This document shows positions 39,015-51,730 of a DNA stretch of 64,000 nucleotides, piece after piece. Source of the stretch: Saccopteryx bilineata. Lineage: Eukaryota; Chordata; Mammalia; Chiroptera; Emballonuridae. Location: the NCBI RefSeq assembly GCF_036850765.1, contig NC_089495.1, positions 205,593,847 to 205,657,846 on the forward strand, in the 5' to 3' direction. A program made the position numbers and the translations under genes. Under the pieces are notes generated by a model, which worked only from the letters and a program-made list of their open reading frames with translations, had not been told where the DNA came from and searched no databases. Each line of letters opens with the position of its first letter. Within the stretch, counting starts at the first letter, position 1.

Positions 39015-40099
39015 TATATTTTACTGTATATTAATTGTAAAAATTAAATTTAAAAAAGGGAGACAAGCCTATTATATCCTGCATCCTAAAACACAGAATA
39101 AAGACATGATCAGATGATTGTTTGCTAGGGGAACTCCTACTCACCCCTCAAGAATCCATCTTGAAGCCTCTCCACACCTCTCCAAAATGCATAAAGCACT
39201 CACTCTGGAGGGGCACCTTCACATACTCACCACAGTATCACATTCTGTTTACACACTTCACTTTCACAGATCACGAACTCAAGGAACTGGATGCTGATTT
39301 ATTTCTCTTGGCCTATGCCCTGTATTTATCACAGTGCCTAGCATAAATGTTTGAAGAACTGAATATCAAGACAGTAGTAAATGATATTTAGGCAAACATT
39401 AACCTTGCTTGCATATAGACCTTCTCCTGTTCAAATGAAGAAAAGCAGTTTGGCTATATGATGGCTGTATTTGATCTGCAGTTGATTTTCAAGATGCTCT
39501 CTGTCCTACATACAAATGTTACCACACCCATCACTAACACCAGAGGTGAAATCCATACTACCGCTTCCCAAAGAGATGTGAAACCGGTCAGAGGGTGAGA
39601 GATGCTTCTTTGGAGCCAGAAGCTTGTATGAGGCTGTGTGATTTACCCATGTGATGAGCCCAGTGTCCCACAATCCTTGCTAGAGCTACAGAAACAGTTC
39701 AGTGCTTACTGAAAGATATGACCTTGGGAATCACTAAGAATAAATATGACCTTGGATGTGTCATTTCAGCTCAGCTAATTACAGGGAAGAAACTGCAGAA
39801 TACAAGGAACATTATTCTTTCCCACTCCCTTCTTTACTGTCCTAGAGGTAAATCATAAAGGAGACAACAATATTTCCTGCAGGTGATGGAAAAGTATCAT
39901 AACAACTAATAAAGGTGAGATGTCCTAGACTTGCCAACAAAAAATAGGCTGAAATCGAGGGCAGCAAACATTGGCTGGCTCCCAACTATAAAGGTATGTG
40001 AATGCCTATGGTGCTTCTTGGCACTTACATTGATCACTTTTAATCCTTAAGAAGTCCAAGACCTAGGTAATATTCTCCCCATTTTTACAGAAGACAAAT
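39015..40099. other. intron 1, nothing recognised
   Basis: Unique-looking. Only an MIR-like piece near 40020-40100. Confidence 0.45.
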
Positions 40100-40697
40100 C
40101 TGTGTGTCCGTAAAGTTATGGTGCACTTTTGACCGGTCACAGGAAAGCAACAAAAGATGATAGAAATGTGAAATCTGCACCAAATTAAAGGAAAACCCTC
40201 CCAGTTTCTATAAGATGATGTGGCAGCATGTGCACATGTGCAGATGATGACGTAACACCGTGTATACAGCAGAGCAGCCCATGGCCATGCCAGTCAAGAT
40301 GTGGATGGTACAGAGGAAAGTTCAGTGTGCTCTGTGGCTTGCTAAATTCAAATCCGTGACCAAAGTGCAACGTGAATATCAGCGCGTTTATAACGAAGCG
40401 CCACCACATAGGAATAACATTACTCGGTAGGATAAGCAGTTGAAGGAAACCAGCAGTTTGGTGGAGAAACCCCATTCTGATAGGCCATCAGTGATGAGTC
40501 TGTAGACTCTATTCGGGATAGCTACCTAAGGAGCCCTAAAAAAATCTGTGCATGAGCCCACATCAAACGAACTGCACTGAATAGGTATGAAACTGGGAGA
40601 ATTGTCTTTTTATTTGGTGTAGATTTCACATTTCTATCATCTTTTGTTGCTTTCCCGTGACTGGTCAAAAGTGCACCATGACTTTATAGACACACTG
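40100..40697 (+). mobile_element. long-TIR DNA transposon remnant
   Basis: Inverted repeats of about 83 bp (40100-40183 and 40615-40697) agree at all but a few places; the inner part reads GCAACAAAAGATGATAGAAA on the left and its complement on the right. The inside keeps a transposase-like piece (40305-40505). I place it in the Tc1/mariner group from the HTH-like motif, which is an inference. Confidence 0.8.
40305..40505 (+). pseudogene. broken transposase N-terminus
   Basis: In one frame from the ATG at 40305 the peptide contains ALWLAKFKSVTKVQREYQRV and YNEAPPHRNNITR, then a TAG at 40428-40430, then DKQLKETSSLV and a stop at 40503-40505. This resembles the helix-turn-helix start of a group of Tc1/mariner-type transposases found in animals. 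The rest of the enzyme is missing, so it is dead. Confidence 0.7.
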
Positions 40698-40741
40698 TAG
40701 CTACAATGTCACAGACACGTGATTCAAAAGTGCTCTGTTTA

Positions 40742-40920
40742 GGCCCTGGCCAGGTAGCTCATTTGGTTAGAGCATCGTCCCAATATGCCAAAGTTGCAGG
40801 CTCAATCCCTGGTCAAGGCACATGCAAGAATCAACAAATGAATGCATAAATTAGTGAAACAACAAATTGATGTTTCTCTCTCTCTCCCTTTTCCTCTCTC
40901 TAAAGTCAATTTAAAAAAAA
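40742..40920 (+). mobile_element. VES-type bat SINE
   Basis: Head GGCCCTGGCCAGGTAGCTCA, B box-like GGCTCAATCC, AAGAATCAACAAATGAATGC, and the T-rich / A-rich end. Confidence 0.87.
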
Positions 40921-42325
40921 ATAAAAAGTCAAAACACAAAGAGAAAGTAATTATCTATATGGCACACTGGAATAAATGATCAAGACTTTTAGACCTAAGG
41001 TTATTGACTTGGATGCTCTGGACCCTGCAAAAATGGCCAAAGGACTGAGGGAACCAGTATCTCTAGATATCTGTAACTTGTCATGATTTAGTGCAATGGC
41101 TGAACATTTCTGGTTTAAATAACCTATGGACATCACGAGCTAAGTAGTCTAAACACACGCAGGTTGGGAAAATTATTTCCTAATTTCCCTTATTTCAAAA
41201 GCTATGCAGTCATCTCTGTATCTTTCAAGTACAGCCCAGACAGGACACTGAAGAGCAATCTTCTCTTCTGGGAGATTATTTATTTGGAAGTCAATGGCAC
41301 GAAAACCCCCCAAAACAACAAACACAAACTAAACCTTTTACCCTACCTAGCTTGGAAGAATAAGCCAAAGAAACAAGTTAGTGGTAAAAGTGAGTGTAAG
41401 ATCAAATGAAGGTGACCGCACAACCAACAATGTTCTCTCCCACTTACATGGTGGTTTTTCTTACTGTTGTTAATAAGACTAGGAAACTATACAGGTAAAA
41501 ATGGTTAACAAATTAATTAGCTCCTTGACAGTTCCCCTAACCCACTCTGACCTTCAAATCCCAAGACTCCAATGTACACTGAGTAAGCAAGAAAACCTGT
41601 TTAAAGACAACAGTGTTAAGTTTTTTCTGGTTCTGTTAGAAGGGGTTGAATTCAAAATATAAACATTCACAGTAGGATCTGATAACTTATTAAGTTACTG
41701 TTTGAGTAAACTTGCAGGATATTTAAGACCTTATAATCCCAACATATCACTCAATATTCTGTTTTTATTCCCATCTACAAAACCTACAGAATTCTTATTT
41801 TATAAGGCAAAACACTCAAGTATTTCCATTAAACAAACAAGAACATATGGAGTAACAAAAAATATTTGGGCCCTCTGTGAATTCCATTTCTCCACCTTTA
41901 AACCAGAAAAGGAAGCAAAGTGCCAATGTTACATAAATAACAGCAACAGTGGGAGGCTGTCCAATGAAGGTAAGTTGCGTAAGGAAAGCCAGCAGTTTGA
42001 TATGAATACAGTTCTACCTCAAACACTTGACAGAAGTCTGAAGTACAGTATTGTTTCCACTAATACAGTCTAATGAATGATGGGCAAGGACATCACCATA
42101 TATATTTTTACCAGGCAACTCAAGCAAAATAAAGTTACAATCTGACAAGTGATTCCACTGGACACAACTCTCTGGAACCAAAAGATAGAAAACTTTATTT
42201 GGGACCTACAGTAATCTAAAGTATAATCTAGCATTTATGAATGTATTAGTTATTGCTATCATTTGACTTCCTCTAATAACCAGACCTGGTATGTGATGCA
42301 CATTCCCACTTAAAATTTTTTTAAA

Positions 42326-42478
42326 GAACTGATTGGGGGGCAGGGCAAGAACAGGAAGTATCAACTCATAGTTGCCTCTCCTATGTGCCCTGAACTTGAT
42401 CAAGCCTGAGGCTTTGAACCAGTGACCTCAGCACTCCAGGCTGACGTTCCATCCGCTGTGCCACCATAGGTCAGGCCA
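42326..42478 (-). mobile_element. tRNA-derived SINE, truncated (minus)
   Basis: Head at the right end reads CTGTGCCACCATAGGTCAGG. The left end is truncated. Confidence 0.75.
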
Positions 42479-42793
42479 CACTCTCACTTTAGAAATAAAC
42501 ATGTCCAAAGGTAAAATGGCCTGCCAAATCAAAGGATTAATAAGTGGGTGAGGCTAGATCTGAACCCAACTGTTTAGAATTCAAACCGAAATAGACTGCC
42601 ACTATAGTAGAAAAATCAGGTTTTAAGAAATGGAAGAAAAACTCCAAGGCAGATGGCTATTTGTATGCATGCTACAGAGTCATAAACACACAGGACATGT
42701 TATCTACCTTAAATTACTGATAAAGACAGGTTTCTTCTCTACCTAAGGACTGTATGAGTTAAGAATACGGAGCAAACAAGAAAGCAAATTAGC

Positions 42794-42968
42794 CTGGCCT
42801 GTGGTGGCACAGTGGATAAAGTGTGGACTTGGAATGCTGAGGTCGCAGGCTTGAAGCCCCAGGCTTGCCTGGTCAACGCACATATGAAAAGCAACTACTA
42901 TGAGTTGATGCTTCCCACTCCTCCCCCAGCCTTTATCTCTATAATCAATATATAAAATCTTTTTTATA
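42794..42968 (+). mobile_element. tRNA-derived SINE, short form
   Basis: Head GCCTGGCCTGTGGTGGCACA. Flanked by AGCAAATTA on the left (about 42784) and right (about 42974). Same family as 37616. Confidence 0.87.
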
Positions 42969-42969
42969 A

Positions 42970-45900
42970 AAGAGCAAATTACTGCATTACCTAAGAGAAC
43001 AGGACATAGGAAATGTCAATGCAGCATAGAAAAGACGTCAATGCAGATGTCTTCCTATCCCTACCATACAATGCCCAAGTAATTCCCAAACTGCGATCAA
43101 AGGACCATTGAGAAATAAGACCTCTGGATCCAGGTTCACAAGTCTATAGGTGAGCAAACTTTGAACTTTCCCCATGTCTGAGATGGATTCACTTCTCTAT
43201 CTAGAAGCAAGAGAACTGTATATTCATGAAGACTACACTCCTCTCTGGGAATCCGCACTGCCCATGAGTCACTGAGGCGCCTGCACTGGGCTTGAGTTAC
43301 ACACTGCCCCCCCTCTAAACAGCAGCAGGTCAGTACCTCACCTACCAGCAGGCCACACCAGAAACAGGAAGTGCAGGTCAAAAGGCCTCATTAAAAAATA
43401 ATAACTCCTGGCAGCAGAAAATGAACATAAAGAATAAAGAGAAGCAGCACCAACAATGAACACAGTCTTCACTGACAGGAAAGGGAAAGAACTCGTATTA
43501 GTCGGGGACCCAGCATTTCATAAACTGCGTATTTCCTCCTTTAATCCTTACAGTAACCCTGAGATGACATGATCTGTTCCTTTTAACCTCCATTTTACAG
43601 ATTAATAATTAAGTTGTCCAAGGTAATTATCAATTGTTTAGATGACAAAAATCTAGGTCCGAGAGACGTTAAGTAATGGTCCCCAAACTTGGTCTGTCTC
43701 TTTCCAAAGCTGGAGCTCTTTCTAAGAATCCTGTTGCTCATCCTCCTCCCCACCCCAAGCAATGTCAGTTAAAGAATTCCACTAAGAATGAGAAATTCTC
43801 AACTCTCTGCCCCCAAATTTCTGTAGCTATTTCAGAAATTATTCCTGAGATACAAAGCCAACACGAATTTTCGTAAGAAAACATCTCAGTTGTGGAATGA
43901 TATACTATATATATTTACATTATTACAAAACGGCCTCAGTTGTAAGCTTGAGGTTTTGGGACAATCTAGAGAAGAGATCCTTAGCACAGGACCTACCTGA
44001 AATGTGGTAGGTATTGAGGGGTCTGTTGAATAACATCTTTTGACTAGTTATAAATCCAATAGCCCAAAATGGCTTTTTTACTTTATAATAGGACATAATT
44101 ATACTTTATAATAGGACATAATTCATTTCTTTAGGAAAATAACTTACGCATTCATTATTTTTAACAAGGCTGCTTTCTTAAATTTATAGAACATTAATGA
44201 AATAGCTAAATTGAGAAATGCCCATTAATACATCAGTCATAACTTCAGAAATATTTCAAGTGTTCACTTTTCCAAGCAGATTTAAATGTTTCGGCTAACA
44301 AAAAATTATCAGAAAAATCAACAAAACCAAAAAAGTATAAAAAGGAAAACGTGGCCAAAATAAAGGTATTAAAAATGTGACACATATAAAATTACAAAAG
44401 ATTATTCTAAGCATACCCTGGTATTTAACCCTAAACCCTCACTTTCTACACAAGAAAACATTATCATCACTAATGTAAAAAAAGCTTGCCCACCATAGCA
44501 ACTGTCGCTAAGTAGGTTTCTCACATCTGAGACAGAATTTGTAGATACCAGTGGAAATGCCACTCCTAGCATGACACTGAATTCATCTAAACTTTTAAAG
44601 ACTTAATTCTTGATTTCTATTATGTGGAGAAAACAAAGTTTGGTCAACTAAGTCTGCTGATATCCACTCTGGACCATACCAAATATGTATTTAAGAAAAA
44701 CTGCCAATCATCTATATAACCCAATGTAAATATGTCCTCTATTACAACGACAACAGTTCCTTAATAACCCTAGAGGAATTTCTTCATTTGAAAAGGTAGC
44801 TGGCCTAGATTTCTCTCTATTAAAAAACAATTAAATGATGTATTACTTTTGAAATTATCCGTCCTAGGAGTTCAAAGAAATTTAGGTGCATGAACACGTT
44901 AATACTCTTGTGAAACAACCTTGGCCCAAGTCACCCGATGAATTGTGACAGACCAAAGATCAAATCCAATTTCCCATTTTAAATCAACTATCACAAGCAT
45001 CATTACCTTAAAATACTAAGCCCTTGTACAGTCCAATGCCAAATCTTATCAGTTCTCAATTTCTGAACTTATACAAGTTGTCCTGTAATATTTATGCAAA
45101 AGTTGCCCAAACAATAATCGTAAGCGTTTTAACAATTAACATCTTACTGTATTAAGTACTGTGCTAAATGTCTTACATGCCATGACCCTATGTAGAAACT
45201 GAGGCAGAGAGCTAACGTGTCCAAGGTAAAGTCTACAAAAAGGACCAAGTGAGGGGCGCACAAGGATACACAGTAAGTCCTCACTTAATGTTGTCTATAG
45301 ATCCTATGACTTTCAGTGAAATGATGTATAAGAAAACCAATTTCACCACAAGCGAACTGATAGAAACAAAGTTCCTAGAGCACCGCATCAACCTTCTAAC
45401 AAAAGGATGTCATTCGAGGACATGCTCTAGTTCGAAAGCCACGGATGTCCATTGCCTGGACCAGAATTCTAGGCCAGCTCTAGGGCTGAGATACTTGGTT
45501 GAGCCACTTAACCTTCATGTGGCCCAATTTCCTTTATTCTAAACCCCAAAGTCCAACAGATAATCTCAAAAGTCATTCATACCCTAAAATGCTCTAATTT
45601 TGTAATCATCTTTGTAATCAAATAACTCGAGAAGAAATGGTTTCACTTCCTTCATCCTCTAAAGTCGAGAATCCACATTTTATTAATCTCCTCAGCAGAA
45701 TACTGTTGAAGAACAACAGCACCTTTTTTTCCTCTTAAAAGCCAGAACTCCACTACACCATTATGGTCCCCACATCTGACTTTTTACCTCAAATTACAGT
45801 GACAGGGAGAAAAGATCTTACACTCTGCATTGGAATGGCAGGTATGAAAAGAACAGACAGACCACTGTATGTATCGGTGGTTATCAATTCATAAAAATAA

Positions 45901-46130
45901 TCACCCATTTCTATCTCTTCTAAAAAAATTAGGAAACACGTCTTTAAATGGTTATCACATAAACTCACTGCTTTATTTAGCCAATAAAAATTAATGATAT
46001 TATGTCATTTACCCAAGACATTTATTTTATTACAAGCACAGAAAAATCATCACTTTACAGAAATCCTACTAAAATGGCCTATAGCCCAATAATCTACATT
46101 TTACCAAGCTGGTCACCTAGCCCTTGCCTA
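42970..46130. other. intron 1, mostly unrecognised
   Basis: MIR-like pieces at about 43510-43680 and 45150-45240. The remainder is AT-rich with no nameable repeat or exon. Confidence 0.45.
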
Positions 46131-46135
46131 TAAGG

Positions 46136-46495
46136 AGGCCCCGGCTGGTTGGCTCAGCAGTAGAGCGTCAGCCTAATGTGTGGTTGTCCCAGGTTTGATT
46201 CCCAGTCAGGGCACATAGGAGAAGCAACCATCTGCTTCTCCCCCCTCCCTTCCTGTCCCATAGCCATGGCTTGACTGGCTCAAGTGCATGATCCCAGGGC
46301 GCTGAGGATGGCTCAGTGGAGCCTTTGCCTTAGGCACTAAAAATAGCTAGGTTGCAGGCATGACCCCACATGGGGGAAAGCATTGGCCCCTGAACGCATG
46401 GGTTGTTGTTTTTTTTTTGTCACCAGGTGGATCTGGTTGGGGTGCACACAGGAGTCTGCCTACCTTCCCTCCTCTCACTTGGAAATATGAAAAAA
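46136..46495 (+). mobile_element. tRNA-like SINE, diverged
   Basis: Head GGCCCCGGCTGGTTGGCTCA, then CAGGGCACATAGGAGAAGCA; the body holds many changes and a T-run insertion near 46410. Confidence 0.85.
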
Positions 46496-46679
46496 AAAAC
46501 CCTGCATATAAGGATAGTACTGTAAAAAGATACTTAAATATTAAGGATAAGGCATAGGTTCCACTCAACCCTATTCTGCAGTCTTCCATGACCAAATCAC
46601 TTTACAGAATTAACTTTGCTGCCTTTGTTCTCCTGAAAATAACCCCCCAAAGAGTCTTAAATAAAATCAGCAAAACCCC

Positions 46680-47190
46680 TCTATTAGTTTTCTATTGTTG
46701 TCATAACAAAATCACCACAAACATAAAACAATACGAATTTATTATCTCTGTTTCTATAGGTTAGAGGTCAGGTGAGCTTGGGTGGGTGGGTCCTCTACTT
46801 AGAGCTTTGCAAGGCCCAAAATCTGGGAGGAAAATCTGCTTCCAAGCTTATTCAGATTGTGGATTAAATTTAGTGTTTTTCAGTTGGACTGAGGTCCCCA
46901 TTTCCTTGCTGGCCCTCAGATGTGGCTGCTCACATTCCTCCTTAGGTTTTTTCATATGGCCCCTCCAGCAGGTCGAGTCCCACTAATGCTTCATATCTGA
47001 CTCCAGTTGGAAAGTTCCTCATTTTCAGGTGATTAGATCCTGGCCCAGAAGAGCCAGGATGATCTGCAATAGAATAATATCCTATCTACAAAGTCCCCTT
47101 TGCCAAGGAACGTTAAAATAATTCAGACTCCAGGGATGACAACAGAAACATCTGTGGAAGGGGTGGTCATTCTACCTACCACACACCCTC
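46680..47190 (+). repeat. LTR-like interspersed repeat, copy 1
   Basis: Starts TTAGTTTTCTATTGTTGTCA and ends about CATTCTACCTACCACACA. Same family as 48430 and 54008. I recognise it as a common old mammalian repeat, probably LTR-like, but cannot fix the family name. Confidence 0.6.
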
Positions 47191-47234
47191 ACTCTGGCCT
47201 CCCAAGTAAAGCTCAAGTCAAAAACCCCAAATCT

Positions 47235-47634
47235 GGCCCTGGCCGGTTGGCTCAGTGGTAGAGCGTCGGCCTGGCGTGCAGAGGTCCCGGGTTCGATTCC
47301 CGGCCAGGGCACACAGGAGAGGCGCCCATCTGCTTCTCCACCCCTCCCCCTCTCCTTCCTCTCTGTCTCTCTCTTCCCCTCCCGCAGCCAGGGCTCCACT
47401 GGAGCAAGGATGGCCCGGACGCTGGGGATGGCTCCTTGGCCTCTGCCCCAGGCTCTAGAGTGGCTCTAGTGGCAACAGAGCGACCCCCCCCCAGGGGCAG
47501 AGCATCGCCCCCTGGTGGGCAGAGCGTCCCCCCTGGTGGGCGTGCCGGATGGATCCTGGTCGGGGGCGCGGGAGTCTGCCTGACTGTCTCTCCCGGTTTC
47601 TAGCTTCAGAAAAATACAAAAAAAAAAAAAAAAA
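47235..47634 (+). mobile_element. tRNA-like SINE
   Basis: Head GGCCCTGGCCGGTTGGCTCA, intact B box. Duplication around CCCCAAATCT (left) and CCCAAATCT (right). Inserted just after the LTR-like repeat. Confidence 0.92.
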
Positions 47635-48429
47635 AAATCCCAAATCTCATCACCTAAATCAGGTGTACATGAGACTGGGTCCAATGCGTGAGCTACAATC
47701 ACTGGGGCACAATTCCTAACAAGAAAAGTTATCTGCTCCCAACATGTAATGATGGGTCAGGCCCAGGGCAACATTATAGACATTCCAGTCCAAACAGGAA
47801 AGACATAAAACAGGTCCACTGGTCCAAAGCAGTTTCAAAATCTGAGCAAACTCCATTCCATTTTAAAGCCAGAGAAAAATTCTCAGCGGCATTCAACTCA
47901 AACTCTCTGGGCCCTTGGTCTCACCTTTCTTTTTTCATGAAAAACAGCACATTTATACCTGAGTTGTTTTACCAGCCTGACTCCTGACAGAAGAATTTAG
48001 AGGGTTCACAGCCCTCCTCAACTTCCTATTGTCTCTTTCAATCCAAGTCTTCATTGTTTCTGCTGGTATAAATCCTCAAGATCCCAGGAGGCTTTCTGTG
48101 AATTTCACAAGGGTTCTCTCCATTAGTCAGACTTCCTTCCATAAACCACATGCACCTTTCAAGACCTTGCCTGGAAATCTCAACCAAATATCCATCCATG
48201 TTTATCACTTAAGCTGTCTTTCCCACAATTGGAGACTTATTTGCCACTTTATAACAAGAGTCCTCTTTGCTCCAATGCATACCCCACTTTCATTTCACCG
48301 GAGCCATGACTAGCAGACATTAACATCCGTATTTCTAGGAACAATCTGCTGTTCTGAACTTTTTCTATCGCACTCCTCAAAATCTTTCTGGCTTCCACTG
48401 CCATTTCCACATTAGGCACCAAAATCTAT

Positions 48430-49045
48430 ACTAGTGTTCTATTTCTGTCATAACAAACTACCACAAACATAGTGACTTGTTACAACAGAAATTTATTTCC
48501 CAGTTTCTCTAGGTCAGGTTGGGTGAACTTGGCTATGTCACCTGCTTAGGGTCTCTCACAAGGCCAAAATCAAGGTGTTATTCCTTGCTGGAAACTCTGG
48601 GGAAGAGTCCATTTGCAAGGTCATTCCGGCTGTTGGCCAAATTCAAATTCAGTACCTTGTGGCTGCAGGACTGAAGTCTCCATTTCCTAGCAAGCTGTCA
48701 GCCAGGGCTGGTCTCTGCTACTAGAGTTCACCCACATTCCTTCTCATGGCTTCCACGTGGTCCCCTCTAGCAACAGCAAATGGAGTCCCTCTCAGGATTC
48801 AGATCTCCCTGATTTCCCCTTCTGCCCCAACTCCTTTAATTCCCAGCTGGAGGAAGTTCTCTGCTTTAAGGGATCATGTGATTAGACTGGGCCTATCAGC
48901 AAAATCCAGGACAATCTTCCTATTTCAATATTCCTAACCCTATTTACATCTGTCAAGTCCCTTTTACCATGTTACATATATAAAAATTCTGGAAATTAAG
49001 AGTATGAACATTTTTTGGGGGGGTGCATTCTGCCTGCTACAAACC
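48430..49045 (+). repeat. LTR-like interspersed repeat, copy 2
   Basis: Starts near GTTCTATTTCTGTCATAACA and ends TGCATTCTGCCTGCTACAAA, with the same internal order as copy 1, including GATTAGACTGGGCC. Confidence 0.6.
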
Positions 49046-49185
49046 CAAACCCTATGTAAAGCTTTAAATTTGGTTCCTAAAGAAAATTACTCCTTTCTCC
49101 AAAAGAGTATATAGCAAAAGCAAAGGTGTATGTTCAGAGACACAAGTAAAATCAAAGACTCCATCCTAGAGAGTGGCTAGGACAT

Positions 49186-49392
49186 CAGTGGTCGGCAAAC
49201 TCATCAGTCAACAGAGCCAAATATCAACAGTACAACGATTGAAAATTCTTTTGAGTGCCAAATTTTTTAAACTATATAGGTAGGTACATTGCTTATCAAG
49301 GTAGTGCCCGCACGTGGTATTTTGTGGAAGAGCCACACTCAAGGTTCCAAAGAGCCATGTGTGGCTTGTGAGCCACAGTTTGCCAACCAGGG
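49186..49392. mobile_element. hAT MITE
   Basis: Left end CAGTGGTCGGCAAACTCATC, right end AGTTTGCCAACCAGGG. Inside: TCAACAGAGCCAAATATCAA and GAAGAGCCACACTCAAGG. The target duplication is not clear. Confidence 0.8.
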
Positions 49393-50400
49393 ATCTAGGT
49401 GACAGGAAAGCTTAAAATACATGGTGGAAAAGAAATTGCCACTTGTTTTATCCCCAAACAGCAACACAAATCATTAATTATGCAGAAAGTACCCCACAGC
49501 TCCCCCTTAAATGGTTGTCTGTTCTCTATTGTATATGAGGCAAAAAGGCATAAGTTGCTCCAGGGTGACCTAACTTTGTAATCAGTGAGTTACTAAATCT
49601 ATCCAAGCAAACTTCCAATCCTTCCACTTCTCCTTTAGACATCCCTCTCCAATAGAAATGAAATTCTATTTCAAAGTCACGGAAGGACAAGCCTACCCAG
49701 GAAAAACTGCAGGTGAACTTTTAAAAATGATATGAGGGACAACTAGTATTGGTCTCGACTTTTCTGTCCAAGGTCCACCAAGACAGTTCACCCACAAGAC
49801 TTATGACAAAGCAAAAAACACTGAAGCAATGACGAAAATAATATCCTGAAACCTTACCTACTGTCAGGTTCTTGACTATAAATTTTACTTAGAACATGGA
49901 AACCCACCCCAGGTTTGCCAATTAATCCCTTTTAATAATAGTTACAGTAAGATCTCTGGACAACTTACTACCTGCCAAGGACTGTGGCACAAACTGTCTT
50001 TACTTACTCCTCACCATAAACTGAATGGTCTAGTAGAGATTACCATCAGCCCCACTTTACAGATAGAAAAACGGAAGGCTAGAGGTCAGGTCGCATATTA
50101 AGCACTAGAAGCCTCGAGCAGATACTGCAACCCCTTAAGGTCTCCAACTCCAAGAAAAAAAAAAACCTTCCCCTTTTCAGCTTTCTTTTCATTTCCTCTC
50201 CCCACACACCTTTCTGATAGAATTTAGCAGTTGAAAAGTCATCAAGTCTTCCCGATTTAATCTGCCACCTCCTTTTCCAGAACTCTTTCTTTCCCACGAT
50301 AGCAATAGCCAAGAAGCAACTTCTGACCTGACTCTGCTTCCCCAAAACAAACTACAGAAGCTCCACCCATCACCTGCCTCAGCTAAAAATGTTCCAACGC
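49393..50400. other. distal intron 1 toward the promoter
   Basis: One MIR core near 50000-50110 (TTTACAGATAGAAAAACGGA). No exon seen. The G-run-rich edge of the CpG island begins at 50400. Confidence 0.45.
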
Positions 50401-50559
50401 CCGGGGAGGGGAGGGGAGGGGGGTGGAGCGGGGAGGGAGAAAGTGGGGGGGGGGGACCGGACGTAATAAAAGTCCTGCTCTTTAAAAGGTCAAGAAATGA
50501 ATATGTATATCCTTAGCCAGCCTTTAATTCTATTACCTCTGATTCTTCTAACCGGGCTC

Positions 50560-51400
50560 CCAACTATTCCTGAACTCCAACTCCCAACCCGGTCTGCCCC
50601 ACTTGGCGGTCCCCTCCATCTTCCCCCGCAGCGACCTCGCCCGGGGCGCCCTCCCACCCTGCAGCCCCGTCGGCAGGTGGGCAGCCCCGCCTCCCCCGCA
50701 CGGACCCTCGCCCGGCCCCGACGCCAGCGGCTCCGCTCCGCCGGAGGGTCACCCCACCTCCCCCGGCAGGCAGCGCTCCCCTAGGCGCCGGGCCCCCAGC
50801 CTCCCCCGGCGGCCCCACCCCTCAGCCTCCCTTCCCCCTCCCGCGACCCCCTCCTCCACGTTGCCCCCTTAGTCCCCGCCCCAGTGCAGCCAACCCTCTT
50901 CCCCCTCATAAGCTGGACTCCCGAGAGCTGGTTCCCACCCTCACACCGCCTCTGCCCCCAAGTCTCGCCTCCCGTCCCGGGCTGGGGGGTGGCCCCTGGC
51001 TTCCCCGATGGGCTGCAGGCACCTCAGCTGGTGAGTGTGTGTAGAGTGGGGGGGGGGGACAGGGGAAGGCGACGGGCCGCTCCGGAGTCTGCAGGAGCCA
51101 CAGGGGGCGGACGCGCCCGGCTGGCCCATCCTGGGCCGAACCCCACCCCCCAACGGCCGCGCCTGGCCATTCCCACGGTACCTGTGGTGGAAGCGGCAGC
51201 GGTAGCGGCCGCTCTCCCCTCTCCTCACACAGACAATATGGCGGCGACGGAGGAGGAGACACACGGCCCGGCCGCCAGCCGCAGGGACCAGAGCGAGGCT
51301 GCTGCCGCTGCTGCCGGAAGCGGAAACCCCCTCCTCTCAGGGGGCGGGCGGGACTGCTGCAGACTCCGCTCCTAGTGGAATCGCGCTGAGTGCGGCCATG
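50560..51400 (-). promoter_or_regulatory. CSNK2A1: CSNK2A1 CpG-island promoter
   Basis: A dense CpG island over exon 1 and the 5' end of intron 1. Upstream of exon 1 are an ETS site CCGGAAGC at 51313-51320 and a GC box GGGGCGGGCGGG at 51341-51352. No TATA box is seen, as usual for this housekeeping gene. 50400-50460 is a G-run-rich block at the island edge. Confidence 0.85.
51182..51300 (-). other. CSNK2A1: CSNK2A1 exon 1, non-coding (5' UTR)
   Basis: On the minus strand the sequence runs through a GCC-rich leader and ends CCACAG followed by a GTACCG donor just below 51182. The next exon of the transcript is at 29828, so intron 1 is about 21 kb. The leader holds a YY1-type motif around 51235-51246 (reads AATATGGCGGC on the plus strand). 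I cannot see the transcription start; 51300 is a guess from where the GC-box and ETS motifs begin. Confidence 0.75.
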
Positions 51401-51584
51401 CTGGGATGTTCTATTGTCTTCCTGGGGTTCCGTTTTGGACTGCGGCGCAAAATGGAAGGAATGCTCTACGTAAAGCATAAGGAAGAGACCGGCAAAACTT
51501 AAAAAACGCGTTTTATTTCTGTGCCTTTAAGAACTAATGAGAGAGAGCACGCACCTCCCCCTAAGTGTACACTTGGTTTGACCC

Positions 51585-51730
51585 AAGCGAAGATGGCGGT
51601 CCCTAGGTTTCCCGCACTTCACCCAGCTGACGAGTCCCGTCAGTCTACAAGCCGGCCCGCCTTTCTGGAGAAGGCGCATGCGCGACCGGCAGGGCTGTAG
51701 AGCGAAGCATTTTGGGAGTTGAAGTCTCCT
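51585..51730. promoter_or_regulatory. upstream cluster of YY1, NRF1 and ZNF143-like motifs
   Basis: Three housekeeping motifs lie within 140 bp: AAGATGGCGGT (YY1) at 51590-51600, GGCGCATGCGCG (NRF1) at 51673-51684 and GCATTTTGGGAGTTGAAGTC at 51708-51727, whose reverse complement resembles the ZNF143/THAP11 site. This is about 300 bp above exon 1 and may be the distal promoter, an alternative first exon or a divergent start. Confidence 0.55.

Noticed and set aside
50497..51478. Several open frames in the CpG island (up to 190 residues)
   Set aside because: GC-rich islands lack stops by composition. They overlap exon 1 and the promoter and have no recognisable protein.
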